From: Gallionella sp.
GTDB lineage: Bacteria; Pseudomonadota; Gammaproteobacteria; Burkholderiales; Gallionellaceae
Length of the DNA: 5,022 nt
NCBI GenBank assembly: GCA_025362155.1
Contig: JANYHX010000132.1
Coordinates: forward strand, 1-5,022
Direction: 5' to 3'
Shown one piece after another: positions 1 through 5,022 of this stretch; positions within the stretch are counted from its first letter, which is position 1, and the number at the start of each line of letters is the position of its first letter. The translations under genes were made by a program, and so were the position numbers. The notes below the pieces were generated by a model. It ran no database searches, was not told where the DNA came from, and saw only the letters and a list, made by a program, of their open reading frames with translations.

Positions 1-1
1 A

Positions 2-544
2 AGAATGCTGCTGGATAAAATCACCCAGAATGAACGGGCGATGATGCAAACACCGCAGGTGGAGCAGGGCCTGGATGCGCTCATTCGGGATCGCGATAAT
101 GCGCAAAAAAAATATGAAGAACTCCACGGCAAAAAAGTGAGCGCGCAAATTGCCCAGAGTCTGGAAAGTGAAAATAAATCCGAACGCTTTACGTTACTTG
201 AACCACCGCTATTGCCAGACAGATATTTTAAACCCAACCGCATAAAAATTATTGCGCTGGGCTTTTTACTGGCGATCGCCGCCTCCTTTGCGGGGCTCCT
301 GGTGATGGCCTCCTTTGATCGTCAAATACGCGGAACTGAAGCGCTGGCGCATGTAACGGGCCAGCGTCCCTTAGCGGTGATTCCCTATCTTTTTATTCAG
401 GAAGAATCGGTACGCAGAAAGCATTTATTCAAGCTGGCAATCATCATAGGAGTGGGCGTGCTGATTGCAATCGCAGTGACAGTCCATTTTTTGTATATGC
501 CACTGGATATCCTGCTGATAAAAACTTTTGCCAGATTGGCCTAA
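2..544 (+). CDS. Wzz/GumC-family exopolysaccharide chain-length/export protein, C-terminal part (5' end outside window)
   Basis: Inner-membrane polysaccharide co-polymerase that helps set chain length and couple polymer assembly to export. Only the last 180 codons are present; the frame is already open at base 2, so the ATG at 5 is internal. A helical, charged periplasmic stretch carries the TPQVEQ motif (about 50-67) and an ERFTLLEPP segment typical of the GNVR region in GumC/Wzz proteins. A proline-rich LPDRYFKPNR segment (about 211-240) leads into a membrane helix (about 248-315). A cytoplasmic stretch of about 35 residues follows, then another hydrophobic helix (about 424-500) and a short tail with MPLDILL, which I recall as usual for stand-alone GumC-like proteins. 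There is no P-loop in this part, and the ATPase partner is encoded separately just downstream, as in split (GumC plus CpsD) systems. Family is confident; the exact pathway (XrtA/B, Gum-like, Eps) cannot be told from this fragment. Confidence 0.88.
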   Translation, partial: RMLLDKITQNERAMMQTPQVEQGLDALIRDRDNAQKKYEELHGKKVSAQIAQSLESENKSERFTLLEPPLLPDRYFKPNRIKIIALGFLLAIAASFAGLLVMASFDRQIRGTEALAHVTGQRPLAVIPYLFIQEESVRRKHLFKLAIIIGVGVLIAIAVTVHFLYMPLDILLIKTFARLA

Positions 545-561
545 GCGCCAGATTGGTCTAA
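530..561 (+). repeat. Tandem imperfect 15-bp direct repeat over the gumC-like stop codon
   Basis: GCCAGATTGGCCTAA (530-544) recurs as GCCAGATTGGTCTAA (547-561). There is one mismatch in 15 and the period is 17 bp. The first copy encodes the last residues (ARLA) plus the stop of the polysaccharide gene; the second lies in the intergenic gap. Because 17 is not a multiple of 3, the second copy is not an in-frame extension. It looks like a small local duplication. Confidence 0.8.
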
Positions 562-608
562 AGATGAATTCGCAAGCAGTTCGGTTTTAGGTATACCCAC
601 CAGTAATC

Positions 609-614
609 AGGGGA
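609..614 (+). promoter_or_regulatory. Ribosome binding site of the P-loop partner gene
   Basis: AGGGGA lies 5 nt before the ATG at 620 and is a good match to the anti-Shine-Dalgarno sequence. It fixes the start of the downstream gene at 620. Confidence 0.75.
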
Positions 615-619
615 AAAGA

Positions 620-1432
620 ATGGAACGTATTAAACAGGCTATAGAAAAGGCCAAAAATCAACAGCCCAAGGAAGATGCCCCCCTTGTCCGACCGCAAGCG
701 CAGAACAAAGAGGCGGTATTTGTGCCGCCTACACCGTATCCTTCGGATGCACTGGATGAGGTTAATTACCATCAAACACGCGTGGTCAAGTTGCGCGCGG
801 AGCATCTGGAAAAACACCGTATATTTTCATTTAACAAAAATGATCCCATGAGTGTGACCTTCGATGTTCTCCGCACCCAGATTTTGCAAAAGATGGAGGA
901 GAAAGGTTGGCGTACCCTGGCCATCACTTCTCCGACACCGGGGGTCGGAAAAACTGTGGTCGCTATTAACCTGGCCATGAGCGTGGTGCAGAAAACCAAT
1001 AAGACTGCCATGCTGGTTGATTTCGACTTGCGCCAGCCCAGAATAAGCAAGTATTTGGGTATACCCATGGAAAAATCGCTCAATGATTTTCTGGATAGTG
1101 ACGTGGAAATAGCCGAGATTCTGGTTAATCCCGATATTCCCCGATTGGTTGTGTTGCCTACCCTGAAGGCAGTGAAAAACCCTTCCGAAACCCTTTCCTC
1201 AAAAAAAATTGCTGCCCTGATTAAAGAGTTGCGTGAGCGCTACGAGTCACGCATTATTATTTTCGATCTGCCTTCTTTGCTGCATAGTGATGATGCTATT
1301 TCTGTGCTGCCCCAAATAGACTGCATCTTGATGGTGGTCGCCAATGGAATGTCCACCCAGCGTGAAATTGAAGATAGCCGCCGCCATCTCTCCAAAGCAA
1401 ACCTGATCGGAACGGTATTTAATAAGGCGTAA
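620..1432 (+). CDS. CpsD/CapB-type P-loop ATPase (BY-kinase family) partner of the GumC-like protein, lacking a Tyr-rich tail
   Basis: Cytoplasmic partner of the membrane co-polymerase. Bacterial tyrosine-kinase family members bind ATP and, by cycling between oligomeric states, control exopolysaccharide length and export. The 270-residue protein starts with a short basic helix (MERIKQAIEKAK), then a low-complexity linker to about residue 60. The P-loop domain follows: Walker A SPTPGVGKT (104-112, Lys111), Walker A' MLVDFDLR (131-138, Asp134, Asp136, Arg138) and Walker B IIIFDLP (212-218, Asp216). All three motifs of the BY-kinase/MinD-like fold are intact. The last tyrosine is Tyr208, and the protein ends at GTVFNKA, where family members with autokinase activity continue into a cluster of tyrosines. 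ATPase or partner function is therefore well supported, but tyrosine autophosphorylation is doubtful. It lies 75 bp downstream of the GumC-like gene on the same strand, probably in one operon. The start is set by an AGGGGA ribosome site 5 nt upstream. Confidence 0.88.
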   Translation: MERIKQAIEKAKNQQPKEDAPLVRPQAQNKEAVFVPPTPYPSDALDEVNYHQTRVVKLRAEHLEKHRIFSFNKNDPMSVTFDVLRTQILQKMEEKGWRTLAITSPTPGVGKTVVAINLAMSVVQKTNKTAMLVDFDLRQPRISKYLGIPMEKSLNDFLDSDVEIAEILVNPDIPRLVVLPTLKAVKNPSETLSSKKIAALIKELRERYESRIIIFDLPSLLHSDDAISVLPQIDCILMVVANGMSTQREIEDSRRHLSKANLIGTVFNKA

Positions 1433-1505
1433 GGAAATTCAGCGCGCGTGCTAATGGCTGCCTTCCCAAGTCCCCTGCCAGCCTTGTGATTTCTTCCGGG
1501 GTCAT
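1419..1505 (-). other. Short convergent minus-strand ORF (28 codons), doubtful
   Basis: A 28-codon ATG-initiated frame reads MTPEEITRLAGDLGRQPLAR and ends in a TAA that overlaps the last codons of the P-loop gene by 14 bp. The frame stays open for 18 more codons upstream of the ATG before a TGA. Its composition (acidic N-cap, amphipathic helix) looks protein-like, but I do not recognise it. The purine-rich AAAGGG before the ATG is too close (2 nt) for a normal ribosome site. It could be a remnant C-terminus of a lost gene or chance. Confidence 0.12.
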
Positions 1506-1516
1506 TTCCCTTTGTT

Positions 1517-1543
1517 CTGCCTCCGTTCTTGGTAGGGAGGCGG
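1517..1543. repeat. Inverted repeat, 8-bp arms, 11-nt spacer, overlapping the ftsK promoter candidate
   Basis: The left arm CTGCCTCC (1517-1524) pairs with GGAGGCGG (1536-1543), with one G-U pair, around an 11-nt spacer. The right side covers the putative -35 element and part of the promoter spacer. No T-run follows, so a classical rho-independent terminator is unlikely. It could be an operator, a terminator of the upstream operon that does not need a U-tract, or chance. Confidence 0.4.
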
Positions 1544-1557
1544 CATTGCGGTATGAT
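1529..1557 (+). promoter_or_regulatory. Putative sigma70-type promoter for the ftsK-lolA-rarA block
   Basis: TTGGTA (1529-1534, four of six matches to TTGACA) is separated by exactly 17 bp from TATGAT (1552-1557, five of six matches to TATAAT). Transcription would begin near 1564, giving a 5' leader of about 165 nt before the ftsK ATG. The position fits the start of a new transcription unit after the exopolysaccharide genes. It was found by eye; no expression data are available. Confidence 0.5.
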
Positions 1558-1587
1558 GAGCAGGTTCAATAATCATCATTGGGTCGC

Positions 1588-1595
1588 GGGGGAGA
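1588..1595 (+). promoter_or_regulatory. Strong Shine-Dalgarno-like element before a possible leader ORF
   Basis: GGGGGAGA ends 5 nt before the ATG at 1601. It is a better ribosome site than anything upstream of the ftsK start codons, which is the main reason to consider the leader ORF real. Confidence 0.4.
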
Positions 1596-1600
1596 TTGTA

Positions 1601-1738
1601 ATGAACATTGTGTGGGCAACCCACCATTTACCAAACGTAGGGGCAGATGCCATCAAGGCTCCAGAGCGAGTTTTAATATCTTTAGCTACACACGCCGCCG
1701 CTAAAGTGGCTCCCTTGCGTGGTGCATTCCATGGCTGA
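1601..1738 (+). CDS. Possible 45-residue leader peptide overlapping the ftsK start
   Basis: This is an unrecognised short ORF that begins with ATG after a strong GGGGGAGA ribosome site and starts about 37 nt downstream of the predicted transcription start. The product begins [19 protein letters not shown] and has a mildly hydrophobic, alanine-rich C-terminal half ([15 protein letters not shown]). It has no signal peptide and no clear membrane span. Its TGA (1736-1738) overlaps the ftsK ATG (1731) by 8 nt in another frame. The ftsK start itself has no convincing Shine-Dalgarno sequence. The arrangement would suit translational coupling, with ribosomes ending the leader and restarting at ftsK. 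There is no homology I can name, and the frame could be accidental. Confidence 0.3.
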   Translation: MNIVWATHHLPNVGADAIKAPERVLISLATHAAAKVAPLRGAFHG

Positions 1739-4001
1739 AGCAAGCGGCGATTTTCAGACCAATAAATTATTCCTTTTGCTGCGCGAATCCCGCTGGATAT
1801 TGCTGGTTGCTTGCGCGTTATATTTCACCGTTGCCTTATATGGTTATAACCCCGCCGATCCGGCCTGGTCGCATAGCGTCAGTGGCGCGCTGACTGTCAA
1901 TCCGGGAGGGGTACTGGGCGCGCATCTTTCGGATTTATTATTTTACCTGTTCGGGTTTTCTGCATGGTGGTGGGTGTTGTTCATGTTGCAACGCGTGTGG
2001 GCCGGATACCATGAGTTGCGCGCAGATAGCATTTTCAGCAAGCGGGCATTATGGGTCTCGGTCGCTGGCTTTGTGGCGTTATTGCTAGCCAGCAGCGCGC
2101 TAGAAGCGATCCGGCTGTATACACTTAAAATTCCGTTACCGCTTGCTCCAGGTGGCATGCTGGGGGCGGTGTTGGGCGAAGCGCTGGCACGCGTATTTGG
2201 CTTTACCGGTGCGACATTACTATTGCTTACTTTGATGGCCACTAGTTTTAGCGTATTCAGCGGATTGTCCTGGCTGCGCTTTGTGGATTGGTTGGGGTAC
2301 CTGCTGGAAAGCACCTATCTATGGGCGCGCCAAACCTGGCAGACACGTCAGGATAAACGCATAGGCATGCAAGCGATGAGCGAGCGAGGCGCTATCGTTG
2401 AAGAGGAGAAGAAACGCGTAGAAGAACATCAGCCTATCCACATCGAAATGCCCTTGATGGAAGTAACCAGATCGGCGCGCGCCGCAGAAGAAAAGCAAGT
2501 TCCGTTATTCGCCGACATGCCGGATTCCCCCTTGCCGCCGTTGCATTTGCTGGATCAGGCGACCCAGCAAATTGAAGTTGTATCGTCTGACACGCTGGAA
2601 TTCACCTCGCGCCTGATTGAGCGCAAGCTGAACGATTTTGGCGTAGAAGTGAAAGTGGTGGCGGCCTATCCCGGGCCAGTGATTACGCGTTATGAAATCG
2701 AGCCCGCCGTGGGTGTGAAGGGCAGCCAGATCACTAATCTGGTAAAAGATCTGGCGCGTGCATTGTCGGTGATCAGCATACGTCTGGTCGAAACAATTCC
2801 GGGGAAAGCATACATGGCCCTGGAATTACCCAACCCTAAACGGCAGGTGGTGCGTCTTTCCGAAATACTCAGTTCGCAGGTGTATGCCGATATGGACTCC
2901 GCACTGACCATCGCGATGGGCAAGGATATTTCCGGCAAACCGGTGGTGGCCGATCTGGCCAAAATGCCGCATGTGCTGGTGGCGGGTACTACGGGTTCCG
3001 GCAAATCGGTGGCGATCAACGCGATGATCCTGAGCCTGTTATATAAGGCCACGCCGCAGCAAGTGCGCCTGCTGTTGATCGACCCAAAAATGTTGGAGCT
3101 CTCGGTGTACGAAGGTATTCCGCACCTGCTCGCCCCCGTCGTTACGGACATGCGGCAGGCAGCATCCGGACTTAATTGGTGCGTACAGGAAATGGATAGA
3201 CGTTACCGGCTAATGTCATCGCTGGGTGTACGTAACATCGCCGGCTACAACCAGAAATTGCGCGATGCCATCAAAGCCAAACAGCCACTTACCAATCCAT
3301 TCACACTGACGCCGGATGAACCGGAAGCTCTAGAAGAATTGCCGCTGATTGTGGTATTCATCGACGAACTCGCCGACTTGATGATGGTAGTAGGTAAAAA
3401 AATTGAGGAACTGATTGCGCGTTTGGCGCAGAAAGCGCGCGCTTCCGGTATCCATTTGGTGCTGGCCACACAACGGCCTTCGGTGGATGTGATCACCGGA
3501 CTCATTAAAGCCAACGTGCCGACACGCGTGGCATTTCAGGTATCGAGCAAAATTGATTCGCGCACGATATTGGATCAAATGGGCGCGGAAGCATTATTAG
3601 GCCAAGGCGATATGCTGTATCTGCCGCCCGGTAGTGGCTATCCGCAACGCGTACATGGCGCTTTCGTATCCGACCAGGAAGTGCACCGCATTGCCGAATA
3701 TCTCAAGGCGCAAGGCGAGCCGCAATACATTGATGGCGTGCTCAATTCGCTGGAAGAATCATCGGAAGAGAGTGGCGCTACAGGCGATAGCCTGGATGCA
3801 GAGGCGGACCCACTGTATGACCAGGCTGTTGAGATTGTGTTGAAAAACCGCCGTGCTTCGATCTCGCTGGTGCAGCGGCATTTGCGCATAGGCTATAACC
3901 GTGCCGCGCGGCTGGTCGAGCAAATGGAAGCGGCAGGGATAGTGTCGGCGATGCAGAGCAATGGTAACCGTGAAGTGATCGCACCGGCGAGGCAGGAATG
4001 A
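1731..4001 (+). CDS. ftsK: DNA translocase FtsK
   Basis: Septum-anchored, ATP-driven DNA pump that moves the chromosome terminus through the closing division site and activates XerCD recombination at dif. With the ATG at 1731 the protein has 756 residues. An N-terminal membrane domain has about four helices (roughly 22-38, 69-86, 107-123 and 158-175). A short charged linker (about 200-280) follows, then the alpha/beta motor. Walker A is GTTGSGKS (Lys425). Walker B is [11 protein letters not shown] (Asp545, Glu546), followed by the [12 protein letters not shown] segment diagnostic of FtsK/SpoIIIE. A C-terminal winged-helix gamma domain (about 693-756, DPLYDQAV through [17 protein letters not shown]) reads KOPS-type polar sequences. 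The linker is far shorter than the very long one in E. coli FtsK (1329 aa), as is common in other bacteria. An in-frame GTG at 1719 would add four residues; neither start has a clear ribosome site. The minus-strand frames inside it are shadows. Confidence 0.97.
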   Translation: MAEASGDFQTNKLFLLLRESRWILLVACALYFTVALYGYNPADPAWSHSVSGALTVNPGGVLGAHLSDLLFYLFGFSAWWWVLFMLQRVWAGYHELRADSIFSKRALWVSVAGFVALLLASSALEAIRLYTLKIPLPLAPGGMLGAVLGEALARVFGFTGATLLLLTLMATSFSVFSGLSWLRFVDWLGYLLESTYLWARQTWQTRQDKRIGMQAMSERGAIVEEEKKRVEEHQPIHIEMPLMEVTRSARAAEEKQVPLFADMPDSPLPPLHLLDQATQQIEVVSSDTLEFTSRLIERKLNDFGVEVKVVAAYPGPVITRYEIEPAVGVKGSQITNLVKDLARALSVISIRLVETIPGKAYMALELPNPKRQVVRLSEILSSQVYADMDSALTIAMGKDISGKPVVADLAKMPHVLVAGTTGSGKSVAINAMILSLLYKATPQQVRLLLIDPKMLELSVYEGIPHLLAPVVTDMRQAASGLNWCVQEMDRRYRLMSSLGVRNIAGYNQKLRDAIKAKQPLTNPFTLTPDEPEALEELPLIVVFIDELADLMMVVGKKIEELIARLAQKARASGIHLVLATQRPSVDVITGLIKANVPTRVAFQVSSKIDSRTILDQMGAEALLGQGDMLYLPPGSGYPQRVHGAFVSDQEVHRIAEYLKAQGEPQYIDGVLNSLEESSEESGATGDSLDAEADPLYDQAVEIVLKNRRASISLVQRHLRIGYNRAARLVEQMEAAGIVSAMQSNGNREVIAPARQE

Positions 4002-4037
4002 GGATTGAATAGCGCCCTGTTATTCATCTTTCAATCC
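4002..4037. repeat. Overlapping inverted repeats in the ftsK-lolA gap
   Basis: GGATTGAA (4002-4009) is perfectly inverted as TTCAATCC (4030-4037), with a 20-nt spacer. Inside this, GATTGAATA (4003-4011) can instead pair with TATTCATC (4021-4028), with one bulged T and a 9-nt loop. The two structures share the left arm and exclude each other. No T-run follows, and the stems are AT-rich and weak, so a strong terminator is unlikely. The element begins directly after the ftsK stop codon. Confidence 0.5.
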
Positions 4038-4059
4038 AAATTCGGCTTCTCAGTCCCAT

Positions 4060-4064
4060 AAAGG
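4060..4064 (+). promoter_or_regulatory. Ribosome binding site of lolA
   Basis: AAAGG lies 5 nt before the ATG at 4070 and supports that start, which also gives a well-formed signal peptide. Confidence 0.6.
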
Positions 4065-4069
4065 TAATA

Positions 4070-4699
4070 ATGAAATATTTTCTTGCCGCATTGATACTCT
4101 ATGCTTCGCCGATTTCCGCCCACGCGGACGCTATCGAAAAACTTAAAACTTTTATTACCGCAACTCATTCCGCACAAGCGAATTTTACCCAGGAAGTGCG
4201 GGATCAAAATGGCAAACTTATCCAGAAGGCAAGTGGCATCATGCAATTTCAGCGTCCCGGTAAATTCCGCTGGGCTTACCAGAAACCTTACGAGCAACTC
4301 ATTGTCGGAGACGGCACAAAATTCTGGCTGTATGACGTAGATTTAAATCAGGTGACTGTCAGAAAACTGGATGCGGCTTTAGGCAGCAGTCCGGCCGCGC
4401 TGCTTTCCGGCAGCAATGAAATTGAGCGTGGCTTTGCGCTGACTGAGAATGGCAGCAGAGATAACCTTGAATGGCTGCAAGCTACGCCCCGAGGCCAAAG
4501 CGGTAAAGAACAGGACAGCAGCTTCAACAAAATACTCATGGCGTTCAACATTCACTCCGAGTTGGTGGTGATGGAGTTGAACGATATGTTCGGACATAAA
4601 ACCGTGCTGCGTTTTTCTGATATGCAACATAATCCGAAATTATCTGATCAGCAGTTTCGTTTCACGCCGCCTAAAGGCGCAGATGTTCTTAGTGAGTAA
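4070..4699 (+). CDS. lolA: Outer-membrane lipoprotein carrier protein LolA
   Basis: Periplasmic chaperone that takes mature lipoproteins from the LolCDE transporter in the inner membrane and hands them to LolB at the outer membrane. The 209-residue precursor starts with a Sec signal peptide: Lys2, a hydrophobic core (FLAALILYA) and an A-H-A cleavage motif, giving cut 19|20 and a mature protein beginning DAIEKL. Family landmarks are ANFTQEV (37-43), QRPGKFRW (61-68), a [11 protein letters not shown] strand (79-89), a SSPAALL segment near 106-112 and the C-terminal FTPPKGADV. Arg62 becomes residue 43 of the mature protein and lines up with Arg43 of E. coli LolA, which is needed for lipoprotein release to LolB (known from the E. 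coli protein; alignment done by eye). Length is normal for the family. The gene lies 68 nt after ftsK and 11 nt before rarA, so the three are probably co-transcribed. Confidence 0.95.
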   Translation: MKYFLAALILYASPISAHADAIEKLKTFITATHSAQANFTQEVRDQNGKLIQKASGIMQFQRPGKFRWAYQKPYEQLIVGDGTKFWLYDVDLNQVTVRKLDAALGSSPAALLSGSNEIERGFALTENGSRDNLEWLQATPRGQSGKEQDSSFNKILMAFNIHSELVVMELNDMFGHKTVLRFSDMQHNPKLSDQQFRFTPPKGADVLSE

Positions 4700-4704
4700 C
4701 TCAC
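4692..4704. repeat. Short palindrome with the lolA stop codon in its loop
   Basis: GTGAGTAACTCAC is an inverted repeat with GTGAG/CTCAC arms and the trinucleotide TAA, the lolA stop codon, at its centre. It ends 6 nt before the rarA ATG. As RNA it would be only a 5-bp stem with a 3-nt loop, so any effect would be small. Confidence 0.5.
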
Positions 4705-4710
4705 GGTTAC

Positions 4711-5022
4711 ATGCCCACCGCCAGTCTGTTTGCTCCACCTTCCCCAGCTGCGCCACTAGCAGAACGCCTGCGTCCTAAACAAATCGACGAAGTCATCGGG
4801 CAGTCGCACCTATTGGGCGCAGGCAAGCCGCTGCGCTTGGCGTTTCAATCCGGCAAGCTGCATTCGATGATCCTGTGGGGGCCGCCCGGTGTAGGCAAGA
4901 CCACGCTGGCGCGGCTGATGGCGTCGGCCTTCGATGCCGAGTTCGTGCCGCTGTCGGCGGTGTTGTCCGGCGTGAAAGACATCCGTGAGGCCATCGCGCA
5001 GGCACAGCAAGTGTTGCAACAG
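4711..5022 (+). CDS. rarA: Replication-associated recombination protein A, N-terminal part (3' end outside window)
   Basis: AAA+ ATPase of the RarA/MgsA/WRNIP1 family, related to clamp-loader subunits and RuvB, which acts at stalled or collapsed replication forks. The frame is open from the ATG at 4711 to the window end (104 codons). It begins [20 protein letters not shown]. The family signature follows: [20 protein letters not shown] (17-35), then [16 protein letters not shown] with Walker A GPPGVGKT at 57-64 (Lys63, Thr64), then [15 protein letters not shown] (81-95), which is nearly the same as in E. coli RarA. Walker B, sensor 1 and the C-terminal oligomerisation domain lie beyond the edge. 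The start has no clear Shine-Dalgarno sequence; with an 11-nt gap after lolA, translational coupling is likely. The ftsK-lolA-rarA order is also that of E. coli, so serS is a reasonable guess for the next gene. Confidence 0.95.
   Translation, partial: MPTASLFAPPSPAAPLAERLRPKQIDEVIGQSHLLGAGKPLRLAFQSGKLHSMILWGPPGVGKTTLARLMASAFDAEFVPLSAVLSGVKDIREAIAQAQQVLQQ

Larger units (their letters stand above)
1433..1600. other. Intergenic junction between the exopolysaccharide operon and the ftsK operon
   Basis: No recognisable gene is seen in this gap on either strand. It contains the inverted repeat and promoter candidate listed separately. No classical intrinsic terminator (GC stem followed by a T-run) is visible after the P-loop gene, so read-through into the ftsK region is possible. 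The open frames here are short and show no family resemblance I know. Confidence 0.6.

Noticed and set aside
1057..1066. Perfect palindrome GGGTATACCC, with a related GGTATACC at 590-597
   Set aside because: One copy is inside a coding region, the other in a gap; two short palindromes of this size are expected by chance and show no shared context.
772..1083. 103-codon minus-strand open frame inside the P-loop gene
   Set aside because: It is antisense to the Walker A region of a clear gene, with no ribosome site or family resemblance.
1433..1530. Search for an intrinsic terminator after the exopolysaccharide operon
   Set aside because: No GC-rich stem followed by a T-run is present; the only inverted repeat lacks the T-run.
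1530..1537. TGGTAGGG resembles the FtsK-orienting KOPS motif GGGNAGGG close to ftsK
   Set aside because: It has one mismatch, KOPS motifs are distributed genome-wide, and a single site next to ftsK carries no special meaning.
2690..3151. 153-codon minus-strand open frame inside ftsK
   Set aside because: It lies fully antisense to the highly conserved FtsK motor domain; composition and lack of any motif mark it as a codon-bias shadow.
4005..4033. Possible lolA promoter starting with TTGAAT
   Set aside because: No acceptable -10 element lies at 16-18 bp spacing; lolA is more simply read from the ftsK transcript.
4793..5019. Two overlapping minus-strand open frames near the window end
   Set aside because: Both are antisense to rarA, whose plus-strand frame carries an unmistakable AAA+ signature.

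Overview
The window reads as a chromosomal segment of a Gram-negative proteobacterium, most likely a betaproteobacterium (Nitrosomonadales-like, e.g. Gallionellaceae or relatives). This rests on a periplasmic LolA carrier, which implies an outer membrane, on the order ftsK-lolA-rarA (also seen in E. coli, where serS follows), on a compact FtsK of about 756 residues, and on a GumC-type plus CpsD-type exopolysaccharide gene pair. The taxon is inferred from family resemblance, not from a search. All five recognised genes lie on the + strand.

Left part (1-1432): the 3' end of an exopolysaccharide operon. The first gene is the C-terminal part of a Wzz/GumC-family chain-length or export co-polymerase, cut by the window edge. 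After 75 bp comes a cytoplasmic CpsD/CapB-type P-loop partner with clear Walker A, A' and B motifs but no tyrosine-rich tail. In such systems the membrane co-polymerase and the P-loop protein together control polymer length and export.

Middle (1433-1730): a gap with no recognisable conserved gene. It holds an 8-bp inverted repeat, a good sigma70-like promoter candidate (TTGGTA-17 bp-TATGAT) and a possible 45-codon leader ORF. The leader ORF has a strong Shine-Dalgarno sequence and its stop overlaps the ftsK start. This is the least explained part of the window.

Right part (1731-5022): a housekeeping block. ftsK (DNA translocase for chromosome segregation at the septum) is followed by lolA (periplasmic lipoprotein carrier), and the first 104 codons of rarA (AAA+ ATPase acting at stalled replication forks) run off the window end. 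The lolA-rarA gap is only 11 nt, and a small palindrome places the lolA stop codon in its loop. The ftsK-lolA gap is 68 nt and contains two mutually exclusive inverted repeats.

I see no mobile element, CRISPR array, tRNA, rRNA or defence system, and nothing that amounts to an undescribed system. The findings are modest: the missing Tyr tail, the leader ORF at ftsK, and several small repeats at gene junctions.
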